Shown: positions 1 to 6,883 of the stretch, piece after piece
Layout of the letters: each line of letters opens with the position of its first letter
How positions within the stretch are numbered: position 1 is the first letter of the stretch
Source: an uncultured Actinomycetes bacterium
Lineage (GTDB): Bacteria > Actinomycetota > Actinomycetes > Nanopelagicales > Nanopelagicaceae
Reading direction: 5' to 3'
DNA length: 8,759 nt
Assembly: GCA_903928395.1 (NCBI GenBank)
Contig: CAIYQS010000032.1
Coordinates: 1 to 8,759 of the forward strand
The notes under the pieces: model-generated
What the model was told of the DNA's origin: nothing
The model's input: the letters and a program-made list of their open reading frames with translations, nothing else
The model's database searches: none
Position numbers and translations under genes: made by a program

Positions 1-27
1 AAGGGCTGCCAATTACCCCATACCCCA
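1..27 (-). tRNA. tRNA-Gln, 5' part only (cut by left edge)
   Basis: The minus strand from position 27 begins TGGGGTA (acceptor 5' strand), then TG, then GGG-TAATTGGCAG-CCC, which folds as a D arm with the GG of the D loop. This is the usual 5' half of bacterial tRNA-Gln, including the U at position 1. The D stem is GGG/CCC rather than the more common GTG/CAC, with pairing kept on both sides. The anticodon lies outside the window, so the isotype rests on the 5' half. A tRNA-Gln after gltX is common in actinobacteria. Confidence 0.8.
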
Positions 28-31
28 ATCA

Positions 32-45
32 GGCCTTTGCAGGCC
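32..45 (-). other. Short hairpin between gltX and tRNA-Gln
   Basis: The minus strand reads GGCCT-GCAA-AGGCC, a 5-bp GC-rich stem closed by a GNRA-type tetraloop. It ends 4 nt before the tRNA 5' end and is about 40 nt past the gltX stop. No U-tract follows, so an intrinsic terminator is doubtful. It could help separate or process gltX mRNA from the tRNA, or be chance. The rest of the 58-nt gap shows no clear promoter. Confidence 0.35.
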
Positions 46-85
46 AGAGGAGAAGGATAACCTGAATTACGCCCTGAAGATTACA

Positions 86-1546
86 TCAGATCAAGAGGGC
101 AGCTTTGATCCGTTCCAAACTTTTGGCTGCGCCGAGGAGTTCCATGGACTCAAAGAGCGGCGGGGAAATATGACTGCCAGTGACAGCGATCCGAACCGCA
201 CCAAAAGCAATTCGGGGCTTGAGACCAAGTTCCTCGATAAGCGCGGCACGTAGAACTGACTCGATGGCAGCATGGTTCCACTCAGTAAGGCCGGCGAGGC
301 GATCCAGCGATGCTTGTAAAACCTTCTTGCTCTGCTCATCGGAGATCTTTGAGGCCGAATCCGACTCAACCGCAAAATCTTGAGTGAACAAAAATTTAAG
401 CATCGGTGGGATCTCCGAAAGCGTCGCGATGCGCTCTTGAATTATTGGCAGGGCTTTTTTCACTAACTCAATTTCTGATGCGGTACCTGTGACTACGTTC
501 GCGCGAGTTAAGAATGGCATCGCCCAATCGAAGAACGAGTTGGGAGTGAGCGCTCGAATTTTGTCGCCGTTGATTGCTTCTAGCTTCTTAATATCAAATC
601 TCGCGGGGCTCGAATGAACTCGCTCCACTGTAAAGAGTTCGGTTAACTCCTTCATGGTGACATCTTCTCGATCTTCTCCAGGTGACCAACCGAGGAGGGC
701 TAAGTAATTGCAGATAGCTTCAGGGAGGTAACCAGCGTCGCGATACCAAGCAATTGAAACTTCACCGTTGCGCTTGGAAAGTTTGGCATTGTCTTGTCCC
801 ATCACGAATGGCAAGTGCGCGAATAGTGGATAATCCTCAGGAGCCACGCCCATTGCTTGATAGACCCGAATTTGACGCGGAGTCGATGAAAGTAAATCTT
901 CGCCACGCAAAACATGTGTGATCTTCATCAGCACATCGTCAACAGCAACTGCGAGGGTATAGAGCGGTGATCCATCGGCGCGAACAAGAACAAAATCTGG
1001 AACAAAGTTATGGTCAAAGCTCACTTCTCCGCGAATCAGGTCAGTGAAAGTTGTACTGCCCTCTGGCATCAGCATGCGAACAACGGGCTTGCGGCCTTCC
1101 GCGACGTATGCGGCAATCTGTTCTGAAGTTAAGTTACGGCAATGTCCGTTATAGCCGGGAGCAACATTTGCAGCACGTTGTGCTTCGCGAACCGCTTCTA
1201 ACTCTTCAGCGGAGCAGTAACAGTGATATGCAAAGCCCTCATCCAAGAATTGCTTTGCGTACTTGGCATAAATATCGAGGCGTTGTGATTGCAAGTAAGG
1301 ACCGTATGGACCCCCAACTTCTGGGCCTTCATCCCAATCCAGACCGAGCCATCGCAAAGTTCCGAGTGCGGCTTGAATGTATTCATCGGTAACGCGCTCG
1401 GTATCAGTGTCCTCGATCCGAAAGACAAACTTGCCGCCGGTGTGACGGGCGTACGCCCAGTCAAATAACGCTGTGCGAATATTGCCGACATGCAACTCAC
1501 CCGTGGGAGATGGCGCAAAGCGAACTCGAACCTCTTTATTACTCAC
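86..1546 (-). CDS. gltX: Glutamyl-tRNA synthetase (GluRS)
   Basis: GluRS attaches glutamate to tRNA-Glu. In bacteria without GlnRS it also mischarges tRNA-Gln for later amidation by GatCAB. The 486 residues show the class I signatures: APSPTGELHVGN at 11-22 (HIGH equivalent) and KLSKR at 255-259 (KMSKS). Residues C109, C111, Y122 and C126 match the spacing of the E. coli GluRS zinc site. The anticodon-binding helical part fills the C-terminal third. I chose GTG 1546 because AAGGTGAG lies 8 nt upstream and the protein then begins MSNKEVRVRF. A GTG at 1555 adds three residues, but the same Shine-Dalgarno would touch it. The gene overlaps the FAH stop in GTGAGTAA, so the two are probably co-translated. 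A tRNA-Gln follows downstream on the same strand. Confidence 0.96.
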   Translation of the reverse strand: MSNKEVRVRFAPSPTGELHVGNIRTALFDWAYARHTGGKFVFRIEDTDTERVTDEYIQAALGTLRWLGLDWDEGPEVGGPYGPYLQSQRLDIYAKYAKQFLDEGFAYHCYCSAEELEAVREAQRAANVAPGYNGHCRNLTSEQIAAYVAEGRKPVVRMLMPEGSTTFTDLIRGEVSFDHNFVPDFVLVRADGSPLYTLAVAVDDVLMKITHVLRGEDLLSSTPRQIRVYQAMGVAPEDYPLFAHLPFVMGQDNAKLSKRNGEVSIAWYRDAGYLPEAICNYLALLGWSPGEDREDVTMKELTELFTVERVHSSPARFDIKKLEAINGDKIRALTPNSFFDWAMPFLTRANVVTGTASEIELVKKALPIIQERIATLSEIPPMLKFLFTQDFAVESDSASKISDEQSKKVLQASLDRLAGLTEWNHAAIESVLRAALIEELGLKPRIAFGAVRIAVTGSHISPPLFESMELLGAAKSLERIKAALLI

Positions 1547-2330
1547 TTTTAGCACTCACCTTGTTAGTTAATACTCCTAGGCCGTCGATACTTACTTCGA
1601 CGGTTGATCCTTCCGGCATGGGTCCGATGCCGGAAGGAGTTCCGGTCAGGATGACATCACCAGGCAGAAGGGTCATCACCTGTGTCACAAAAGCAATGAT
1701 CTCAGGAACCTTAAAAATCATCGAGCTAACAAGTCCAGATTGTTTCACTTCGCCGTTGAGAGTCGTTTGAACCAATTGTGAGTCTGGGACGAAGTCGGTT
1801 TCAACCCACGGACCAATTGGGCAAAAGGTGTCGAATCCTTTGGCACGAGTCCATTGCCCGTCCTTACTCTGTAAATCCCGAGCCGTCACATCATTAGCGA
1901 TGGTGTATCCAAATATCACATCGCTAAAGCGCTCTTTCGGGACATCCTTACAAATCCGCCCAATCACAATAGCCAACTCGCCTTCAAAATCAACCCGTTC
2001 CGACATCCGAGGCCATTGGATCGTGTCATTTGGCCCGATGACGGAGGTATTTGGCTTTAAGAAAATAATGGGTTCATCTGGAACTGCAGAATTCATCTCA
2101 GCTGCATGATCGGCATAGTTTTTGCCGATACACACCACTTTGCTCCTAGGGATAATCGGGGCCAGTAACCTGACATCAGCGAGGGCCGCCTTGGTTTCCG
2201 TCGGAATGATGCCTGAATAAATTGGGTCACCCTTAAGCACCAAAATCTGGTCTTTGTCGTTCAGGACTCCAAAGTGGGGATCGGTGCCGATTCCGATCGA
2301 TTCATTCGGCGTAAAACGAACAATACGCAT
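1539..2330 (-). CDS. Fumarylacetoacetate hydrolase (FAH) family protein
   Basis: FAH-superfamily enzymes are cytoplasmic metal-dependent enzymes that cleave or isomerise acylpyruvate-type compounds, including 2-hydroxyhepta-2,4-diene-1,7-dioate isomerases and FAHD1-like acylpyruvases or oxaloacetate decarboxylases. The 263 residues fit the single-domain form with a short N-terminal part. Visible motifs are GKNYADHAAEM at 69-79 with H75 and E78, the metal ligands E116 and E118 in DFEGEL, NDVTARDLQ with D147, and TGTPSGIGPM at 229-238. The substrate cannot be read from these. The start ATG has AGGTAGGG 7 nt upstream, 17 nt after corC. The gene overlaps gltX by 8 nt; an FAH gene just before gltX is a common actinobacterial arrangement. 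Codons for residues about 231-241 contain a perfect inverted repeat, listed separately. Confidence 0.92.
   Translation of the reverse strand: MRIVRFTPNESIGIGTDPHFGVLNDKDQILVLKGDPIYSGIIPTETKAALADVRLLAPIIPRSKVVCIGKNYADHAAEMNSAVPDEPIIFLKPNTSVIGPNDTIQWPRMSERVDFEGELAIVIGRICKDVPKERFSDVIFGYTIANDVTARDLQSKDGQWTRAKGFDTFCPIGPWVETDFVPDSQLVQTTLNGEVKQSGLVSSMIFKVPEIIAFVTQVMTLLPGDVILTGTPSGIGPMPEGSTVEVSIDGLGVLTNKVSAKSE
1555..1562 (-). promoter_or_regulatory. Shine-Dalgarno of gltX
   Basis: AAGGTGAG on the minus strand is 8 nt before the GTG at 1546. It favours that start over the GTG at 1555, which it abuts without a spacer. It lies in the last codons of the FAH gene. Confidence 0.6.
1608..1638 (-). repeat. 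Perfect 12-bp inverted repeat inside the FAH gene
   Basis: The arms TCCTTCCGGCAT (1608-1619) and ATGCCGGAAGGA (1627-1638) are exact reverse complements around a 7-nt loop. In the mRNA they would form a GC-rich hairpin about 60-90 nt upstream of the gltX start. The arms encode part of the conserved TPSGIGPMPEGS segment. No U-tract follows, so it does not look like an intrinsic terminator. A role is not shown by the sequence. Confidence 0.75.
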
Positions 2331-2337
2331 GAGCCAA

Positions 2338-2345
2338 CCCTACCT
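2338..2345 (-). promoter_or_regulatory. Shine-Dalgarno of the FAH gene
   Basis: AGGTAGGG on the minus strand lies 7 nt before the ATG at 2330. It is among the strongest ribosome binding sites in the window and fixes the start. It fills much of the 17-nt gap after the upstream CBS/CorC gene. Confidence 0.65.
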
Positions 2346-2347
2346 GC

Positions 2348-3229
2348 TTATTTAGGCGACTCTCCATCCAGGGTTGGTTGTGCTTTGGTTGCAAGAACTG
2401 TGGCGATTCGGTGACGTCGGCCGACCGGGCGTTCAGCCACTAATTGCCAACCGGCGACGGTAATTTCACTTCCAGGGATAGGTACTCGACCCAACTGCTT
2501 TGCCAGTAGGCCGCCAACACTATCTACATCTTCGCTTGCACCATCTTCCAGTTCGATTTTAAAAGCAGCGGCAAAGTCATCGATGTTGAGCCGCGCCGAT
2601 AAACGGGCCTGGGTATCCGAAAGCCACTCGATCTCGTCCGTTTCATCATCATATTCATCGGCAATTTCTCCGACGATTTCTTCCAGAATATCTTCGATAG
2701 TAATCAAGCCGGCGGTGCCACCATATTCATCAATAACGATCGCCATATGGGTTTGATTTCGTTGCATCTCTTTGAGAAGGTCTGCCGCAGTTTTATTTTC
2801 AGGAATGAACGAAGCTGGGCGCAGATGTTCTGCGACGCTTTCGCTTTGCTCGGAATCATGATGCTCATGAACCCGGCGGGCTAAATCTTTAACGTAAGCG
2901 ATTCCGATGACTTCATCTAGGTTTTCGGCGATCACGGGGATTCTGGTAAACCCCGATCGCAAAGCGAGCGATAATCCTTGGCGCAAAGTCCGATTGCCTT
3001 CAATCCAAACAATATCTGTGCGAGGAACCATGAGCTCTCGGACGAGGGTATCTCCCAAATCAAGAACTGACTGCATCATTTCGCGCTGTGAATCGGCAAT
3101 GATTCCTCGATCACCCGCGTTGTCCATAAGTTTACGTAGATCCGATTCATCATTAAATATGATCGGAAGCGTGATTCCGTAGCGCTTTAATTTTCGGAGG
3201 ACTTTTACGAGCATTATCTTGACTGCCAC
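2348..3229 (-). CDS. CBS-pair and CorC-domain protein without the membrane domain
   Basis: This belongs to the CorC/CNNM (HlyC-like) family, associated with divalent cation homeostasis. The 293 residues hold a CBS pair at about 64-190, including ELMVPRTD at 65-72, SGFTRIPV at 92-99 and the family signature DEYGGTAGLITIEDILEE at 167-184. The CorC_HlyC domain follows at about 198-285. Actinobacterial homologues next to ybeY usually begin with a DUF21 membrane domain of about 150-200 residues; here no membrane segment is present. An in-frame TGA at 3254-3256, nine codons before the GTG, rules out an N-terminal extension. E. coli CorC (292 residues) is likewise soluble. Two starts are possible: GTG at 3229, with AGGAGT 13 nt upstream and a 16-nt overlap with ybeY; or ATG at 3214, which shares one base with the ybeY stop (TAATG). 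Function is inferred from family only. Confidence 0.9.
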   Translation of the reverse strand: MAVKIMLVKVLRKLKRYGITLPIIFNDESDLRKLMDNAGDRGIIADSQREMMQSVLDLGDTLVRELMVPRTDIVWIEGNRTLRQGLSLALRSGFTRIPVIAENLDEVIGIAYVKDLARRVHEHHDSEQSESVAEHLRPASFIPENKTAADLLKEMQRNQTHMAIVIDEYGGTAGLITIEDILEEIVGEIADEYDDETDEIEWLSDTQARLSARLNIDDFAAAFKIELEDGASEDVDSVGGLLAKQLGRVPIPGSEITVAGWQLVAERPVGRRHRIATVLATKAQPTLDGESPK

Positions 3230-3642
3230 TTCAACAAAATTGACTCCTGTAAATCAAACATTGCCTTCTCTTCTGCAGGTTCGACGTGATCGTAACCCAA
3301 ACAATGCAAGACGCCATGGATGGTCAGCAGATGGAGTTCGCTCTCCAAACCATTTTTAGCTTGTGCTTGTGCAAACTGCGGACAGAGGACGATGTCCCCC
3401 ACTATCCCCGGAAGCGGTGAATGCGGCTCTAGTTCATCCATCGGGAAAGAAAGCACGTCGGTCGGACCTTTGAGATCCATCCACTCTTCATGCAGTTCGC
3501 TCATTCGAGATTCATCGACAACAGATATCGCCAAATCACAGTCCTCGTGCAGCCCCATGTATTGCATTGCAAACTCCGCAACACTGACAAGATCGGACTC
3601 TATAAGGTCGATGCCCGATTCGTTGGAAAGTTCTACATTCAT
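3214..3642 (-). CDS. ybeY: Endoribonuclease YbeY
   Basis: YbeY is a zinc-dependent single-strand endoribonuclease needed for 16S rRNA 3'-end maturation and ribosome quality control. The zinc motif H-x3-H-x5-H is complete: H109, H113 and H119 in HGVLHCLGYDH. The conserved TDVLSFPMDE lies at 61-70 and GDIVLCP at 82-88. At 142 residues it is slightly shorter than E. coli YbeY (155) and lacks the longer loop and tail seen in Streptomyces, but no core element is missing. The ATG is preceded by AAGAGAG with a 5-nt spacer, 18 nt after phoH. Its 3' end overlaps the next gene, which suggests coupled translation. Confidence 0.95.
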   Translation of the reverse strand: MNVELSNESGIDLIESDLVSVAEFAMQYMGLHEDCDLAISVVDESRMSELHEEWMDLKGPTDVLSFPMDELEPHSPLPGIVGDIVLCPQFAQAQAKNGLESELHLLTIHGVLHCLGYDHVEPAEEKAMFDLQESILLKWQSR

Positions 3643-3660
3643 GATTGCTCTCTTGCGAGG

Positions 3661-4662
3661 TTAGCGATCACCGGTCCCCGAAGTTCGAAGCGGTCTAAAG
3701 TTTGTTGGTTTTGCGGCGTCAAAGCGACCGTAAGCGCTAACGATTTCACCAACGAGTCGATTTCGGACAACGTCCTCAGCGGTGAGATACATAAAGCAGA
3801 TGTCATCTACGCCATCCAGAATTTCGCCGACAACTTTAAGGCCAGAAGGAGTCCCGTTAGGAAGATCCACTTGAGTGACATCTCCAGTGATGACCATTTT
3901 TGAACCAAAGCCCAAGCGGGTCAAGAACATTTTCATCTGCTCTGCAGATGTATTCTGCGCCTCATCTAAAATTACAAATGCATCATTGAGCGTGCGCCCG
4001 CGCATATAGGCAAGCGGCGCAATTTCGATGATTCCCGATTGCATTAAACGCGGAATTGATTCTTGATCAATCATGTCGTGTAACGCGTCAAAGAGCGGGC
4101 GCAAATACGGATCTATCTTCTCTTGAAGTGTCCCGGGAAGAAATCCAAGGCGCTCCCCTGCTTCAACTGCGGGACGCGTTAATATGATTCGATTAACTTC
4201 CTTAGCTTGCAAAGATTGAATTGCCTTCGCCATCGCCAAATAAGTCTTACCAGTTCCTGCGGGACCTACACCAAAAGTAATTGTGTTCTCATCTATCGCT
4301 TCCACATAACGTTTTTGATTTGCCGTCTTCGGCCTAATCGTCTTGCCGCGGTTACTCAAAATGTTAAGCGATAGGACTTCTGCAGGATGATCCACCGGAA
4401 CGTGCTTGACCATTCCAATTGCATGATGAATCGCATCGAGGCTGAGGGACTGACCCGCACGAATGAGCACCAGCAACTCTTTTACTAAGACTTCGAATTG
4501 CGAAACCTCAACAATTTCGCCTTTCACGAAAATCTCATTGCCACGAAATGTAATAAGGAGATTTGGGAAAGTGGCTTCAAAGATCCGCAGATACGCATCT
4601 TGCGGTCCGGTGAGCGCGACCATAGGGATGGCGGCGGGGACTGTTATCAAAGGTCTATCCAT
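3661..4662 (-). CDS. PhoH-family (PhoL) ATPase
   Basis: PhoH/PhoL proteins are cytoplasmic P-loop ATPases related to the helicase core and linked to RNA metabolism; their exact role is not settled. The 333-residue protein has an N-terminal KH-like part at about 1-100 and an ATPase domain from about 105. Walker A GPAGTGKT lies at 133-140, TRPAVEAGERLGFLPG at 162-177, and Walker B with DEAQN at 223-227. Length and motifs are normal. The ATG at 4662 is supported because residues 6-14 (ITVPAAIPM) match the recalled actinobacterial N-terminus; M14 would remove it. It starts 18 nt after the HIT gene without a visible Shine-Dalgarno. The next gene is ybeY, and phoH-ybeY adjacency is widespread in bacteria, which points to rRNA processing. 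The C-terminal tail after about 315 is low in conservation. Confidence 0.95.
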   Translation of the reverse strand: MDRPLITVPAAIPMVALTGPQDAYLRIFEATFPNLLITFRGNEIFVKGEIVEVSQFEVLVKELLVLIRAGQSLSLDAIHHAIGMVKHVPVDHPAEVLSLNILSNRGKTIRPKTANQKRYVEAIDENTITFGVGPAGTGKTYLAMAKAIQSLQAKEVNRIILTRPAVEAGERLGFLPGTLQEKIDPYLRPLFDALHDMIDQESIPRLMQSGIIEIAPLAYMRGRTLNDAFVILDEAQNTSAEQMKMFLTRLGFGSKMVITGDVTQVDLPNGTPSGLKVVGEILDGVDDICFMYLTAEDVVRNRLVGEIVSAYGRFDAAKPTNFRPLRTSGTGDR

Positions 4663-4680
4663 TAGTAATAAATTCTACGG

Positions 4681-5013
4681 TTAACCTGGTGGCCAAGCGA
4701 ATGCTCGTCCACCAAGAAGGTGCAAATGAGCGTGAAATACGCTCTGACCTGCACTTGCGCCAGTATTAAACACAATTCGGTAGCCATCCAACCCTAAGAA
4801 TGTCGCAATGGTTCGTGCTGCGCCAAATAACTCCGAAAGCGTTGCGGAATCTACGGCTGCAAGTTCAGCAGCATTCTCGAAATGTTCACGAGGTATGACC
4901 AAGACATGCGATGGCGCTTCTGGATTGAGATCCTTAAAAGCAACGACTTTCTCGCTTTCGTAGAGAAAATGGGTTGGGATTTCACCCGCTGCGATCTTGC
5001 AGAATATGCACAT
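4681..5013 (-). CDS. HIT-family (histidine triad) nucleotide-binding protein, HINT type
   Basis: HIT proteins of the HINT branch hydrolyse nucleoside phosphoramidates or adenylated compounds; the physiological substrate in bacteria is usually unknown. The 110-residue protein is a complete single domain. The triad HAHLHLL starts at residue 94, so H94, H96 and H98 form the H-x-H-x-H signature; H96 would be the nucleophile by family analogy. The N-terminal pair C2 and C5, with H44 and H94, could form the structural zinc site seen in some members. LNPEAPSHVLVIPREH at 29-44 is typical of the family. The ATG at 5013 lies 16 nt after the rsmE stop, with a weak AGG 8 nt upstream. A HIT gene between rsmE and phoH is common in actinobacteria. 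No specific substrate can be read from the sequence. Confidence 0.93.
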   Translation of the reverse strand: MCIFCKIAAGEIPTHFLYESEKVVAFKDLNPEAPSHVLVIPREHFENAAELAAVDSATLSELFGAARTIATFLGLDGYRIVFNTGASAGQSVFHAHLHLLGGRAFAWPPG

Positions 5014-5029
5014 ATCGAAAGCCTATTAC

Positions 5030-5746
5030 TTACCAGCGGCCGATGAGGGCTGATATTGCCGACAGCGCTGCAAATCCCGCATGCGCTGACCGAAAAACTT
5101 CATTTCCCAACTGCACAACTGTGCCACCTGCAACGCCAAAAAATCCGAGCTCTTCCCCCGTTATTCCACCTTCTGGTCCAATGACTAAAACGATTGGACC
5201 GTGCGAAAAACGTTTTGCCGCCTCTGAGATTTTGATGGTTGCAGACTCATGAAGAATCAAAAGATTAGATTGGCCACCAAAACGCTTTGCAATTTGATTA
5301 GTGGTTATCGGTCCTTCAATTTCAGGCAAGATAAGTCGACGAGATTGCTTTGCAGCCGCAACAGAAGTGGCAAACCACTTTGCCCCTAGATCATCTTGCC
5401 ATTTCGCGATAGAGCGATCGGCTTGCCAAGGAATGACTGTGGTCGCTCCGGCTACGGTGAGTAACTCGATAGCCTCCTTAGCGCGATCTGATTTCATCAG
5501 CGCTTGAACGACAATCAATTCCGGATGTTCAGGTGCAGCTATTCCACGCTCAAGAACCGCCACTGTAAAACTCTTTTTGCCGATTGCTTCGATGCTCCCG
5601 CGAACCCAAGCACCACCACCATCGGCCAATAAAATTTCCTCGCCTAGTGACACGCGCAAAACTTTGATTGCGTGATGTGCTTCGTCTCCTGTTACCTCAA
5701 TCGTGGTGTTGGTACCGAGACTAGGAACGAAGAAGAGAGTCAACAC
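5030..5746 (-). CDS. rsmE: 16S rRNA (uracil-1498-N3) methyltransferase RsmE
   Basis: RsmE uses SAM to methylate N3 of U1498 in 16S rRNA, in the small-subunit decoding region. The 238-residue protein has normal family length. An N-terminal PUA-like RNA-binding part covers about 1-70 (DEAHHAIKVLR at 21-31), followed by a SPOUT domain. Visible family motifs are AAKQSRR at 131-137 and the SAM-knot signature IGPEGG at 189-194. The C-terminal segment LGNEVFRSAHAG (about 203-214) stands where most family members have LGxxxLRTxTA; the arginine is kept but the surrounding residues differ. The start is a GTG 15 nt after the dnaJ stop, with no strong Shine-Dalgarno. A TTG directly after it is a less likely start. 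Position after dnaJ is the usual actinobacterial order. Confidence 0.95.
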   Translation of the reverse strand: MLTLFFVPSLGTNTTIEVTGDEAHHAIKVLRVSLGEEILLADGGGAWVRGSIEAIGKKSFTVAVLERGIAAPEHPELIVVQALMKSDRAKEAIELLTVAGATTVIPWQADRSIAKWQDDLGAKWFATSVAAAKQSRRLILPEIEGPITTNQIAKRFGGQSNLLILHESATIKISEAAKRFSHGPIVLVIGPEGGITGEELGFFGVAGGTVVQLGNEVFRSAHAGFAALSAISALIGRW

Positions 5747-5761
5747 GCTTTAAGGTTACCG

Positions 5762-6883
5762 CTATCTATTAAAAGCATCACGAACCCGACCAAAGAGTCC
5801 ACTCTGATGCCGACTCTTGTCGCGATTATGGACCTCAAAAGATCCGGCTCGTTCATCGCGAATCTTGGCAAATTTCCGCAGTAACTCTTGTTCCTCTTTG
5901 GAGAGTTTTTGCGGGGTGATCACTTCCACGTGCACAATAAGGTCGCCCCGACCCGAACCGCGCAATTTACCGACTCCAAAACCTCGGAGAACAACGGCTT
6001 CAGCAGATTGGATTCCAGCTTTTATCTCGATTTCTTGTGGTCCATCGAGGGTGTCGACTTCCACTTTGGTACCCAGAGCGGCAGCAGCCATAGAAATCGC
6101 AATGGAAATGTGCAAATCATTTCCGTCACGTATTAAGAATTCGTGAGGTTTCTCGATGATTTCCACATACAAATCTCCCGCTGTTCCACCTCCCGGGCCA
6201 ACTTCACCTTGGCCACTCATTTGAATCCGATTGCCATCTTCAACTCCAGCAGGAATTTTTACATTTATAGTCCGTCGTGAACGAACTCGCCCATCACCTG
6301 CACACTCACTGCAGGGAGTCGCGATGACGGAGCCATATCCGCCACAATTGTTGCAAGGTCGGCTCGTCATTACGTTTCCAATAAATGAACGCGTCACTTG
6401 CTGAATCTCGCCTCGGCCTTTACAAATTCCACAGGTCTGTGGCTTGGAATTGTCCGCACATCCTGTTCCGCCGCATTTGTCGCAGCGCACCGCGGTTTCA
6501 ACAGTGAGTTCACGCTCTGTCCCGAAGGCAATTTCTTCTAAATCAAGTTCGACACGTATTAGTGCATCCTGGCCAGCACGCGCGCGTGGCCTTGGTCCGC
6601 GCGATCCCCCGCCGCCAAAGAAAGCATCCATGATGTCGCCGAATCCGAAATTCTGGGTGCCTCCAAATTGTGAAAAAGGATCTCCACCTAAGTCATATTT
6701 CTGTCGCTTAGAAGGATCACTCAAAACCTCATAAGCAGCGGTGATGTCCTTAAATTTGTCCTTCACCGAGGGATCGGGATTTACATCTGGGTGATATTCC
6801 CGTGCCAATTTTCGGTAAGCCTTCTTAATTTCATCAAAAGATGAATCACGGTGAACTCCAAGAGTTTCGTAGAGATCAGCCAT
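5762..6883 (-). CDS. dnaJ: DnaJ (Hsp40) co-chaperone, hrcA-linked DnaJ2 type
   Basis: DnaJ delivers unfolded clients to DnaK and stimulates its ATPase in the cytoplasm. The 373-residue protein has the full type I layout. The J domain spans 1-70 with HPD at 31-33. A Gly/Phe-rich linker covers about 66-104. Four CxxCxGxG zinc repeats start at 134, 151, 177 and 191, and the C-terminal client-binding domains run from about 205 to 340. The chosen ATG is preceded by GGGGGA with a 7-nt spacer and begins MADLYETLGV, the usual J-domain start. The frame could open upstream at 6922, but that adds 13 residues outside the family alignment and inside hrcA. The start overlaps the hrcA stop in ATGGCTGA, which suggests translational coupling. 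Many actinobacteria have two dnaJ genes; the copy beside hrcA is usually the second, with another beside dnaK-grpE. Linkage to hrcA suggests stress control. Confidence 0.97.
   Translation of the reverse strand: MADLYETLGVHRDSSFDEIKKAYRKLAREYHPDVNPDPSVKDKFKDITAAYEVLSDPSKRQKYDLGGDPFSQFGGTQNFGFGDIMDAFFGGGGSRGPRPRARAGQDALIRVELDLEEIAFGTERELTVETAVRCDKCGGTGCADNSKPQTCGICKGRGEIQQVTRSFIGNVMTSRPCNNCGGYGSVIATPCSECAGDGRVRSRRTINVKIPAGVEDGNRIQMSGQGEVGPGGGTAGDLYVEIIEKPHEFLIRDGNDLHISIAISMAAAALGTKVEVDTLDGPQEIEIKAGIQSAEAVVLRGFGVGKLRGSGRGDLIVHVEVITPQKLSKEEQELLRKFAKIRDERAGSFEVHNRDKSRHQSGLFGRVRDAFNR

Noticed and set aside
1549..1575. TTAGCACTC, identical to one half of the CIRCE operator
   Set aside because: The second half expected 9 nt later (GAGTGCTAA) is not present, and the half-site falls in the last codons of the FAH gene. 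Treated as chance.
3490..3903. Plus-strand open frame of 137 codons across the phoH/ybeY junction
   Set aside because: It lies opposite two well-supported conserved genes, has no recognisable domain, and crosses their intergenic gap. It is a shadow frame.
6195..6215. GGCCAA / TTGGCC inverted repeat in dnaJ
   Set aside because: Only six paired bases inside coding sequence; this length is expected by chance.
6579..6603. Paired CGCGCG runs in dnaJ
   Set aside because: They fall in the Gly/Arg-rich linker, where codon composition alone gives GC alternation; the pairing does not extend beyond six bases.
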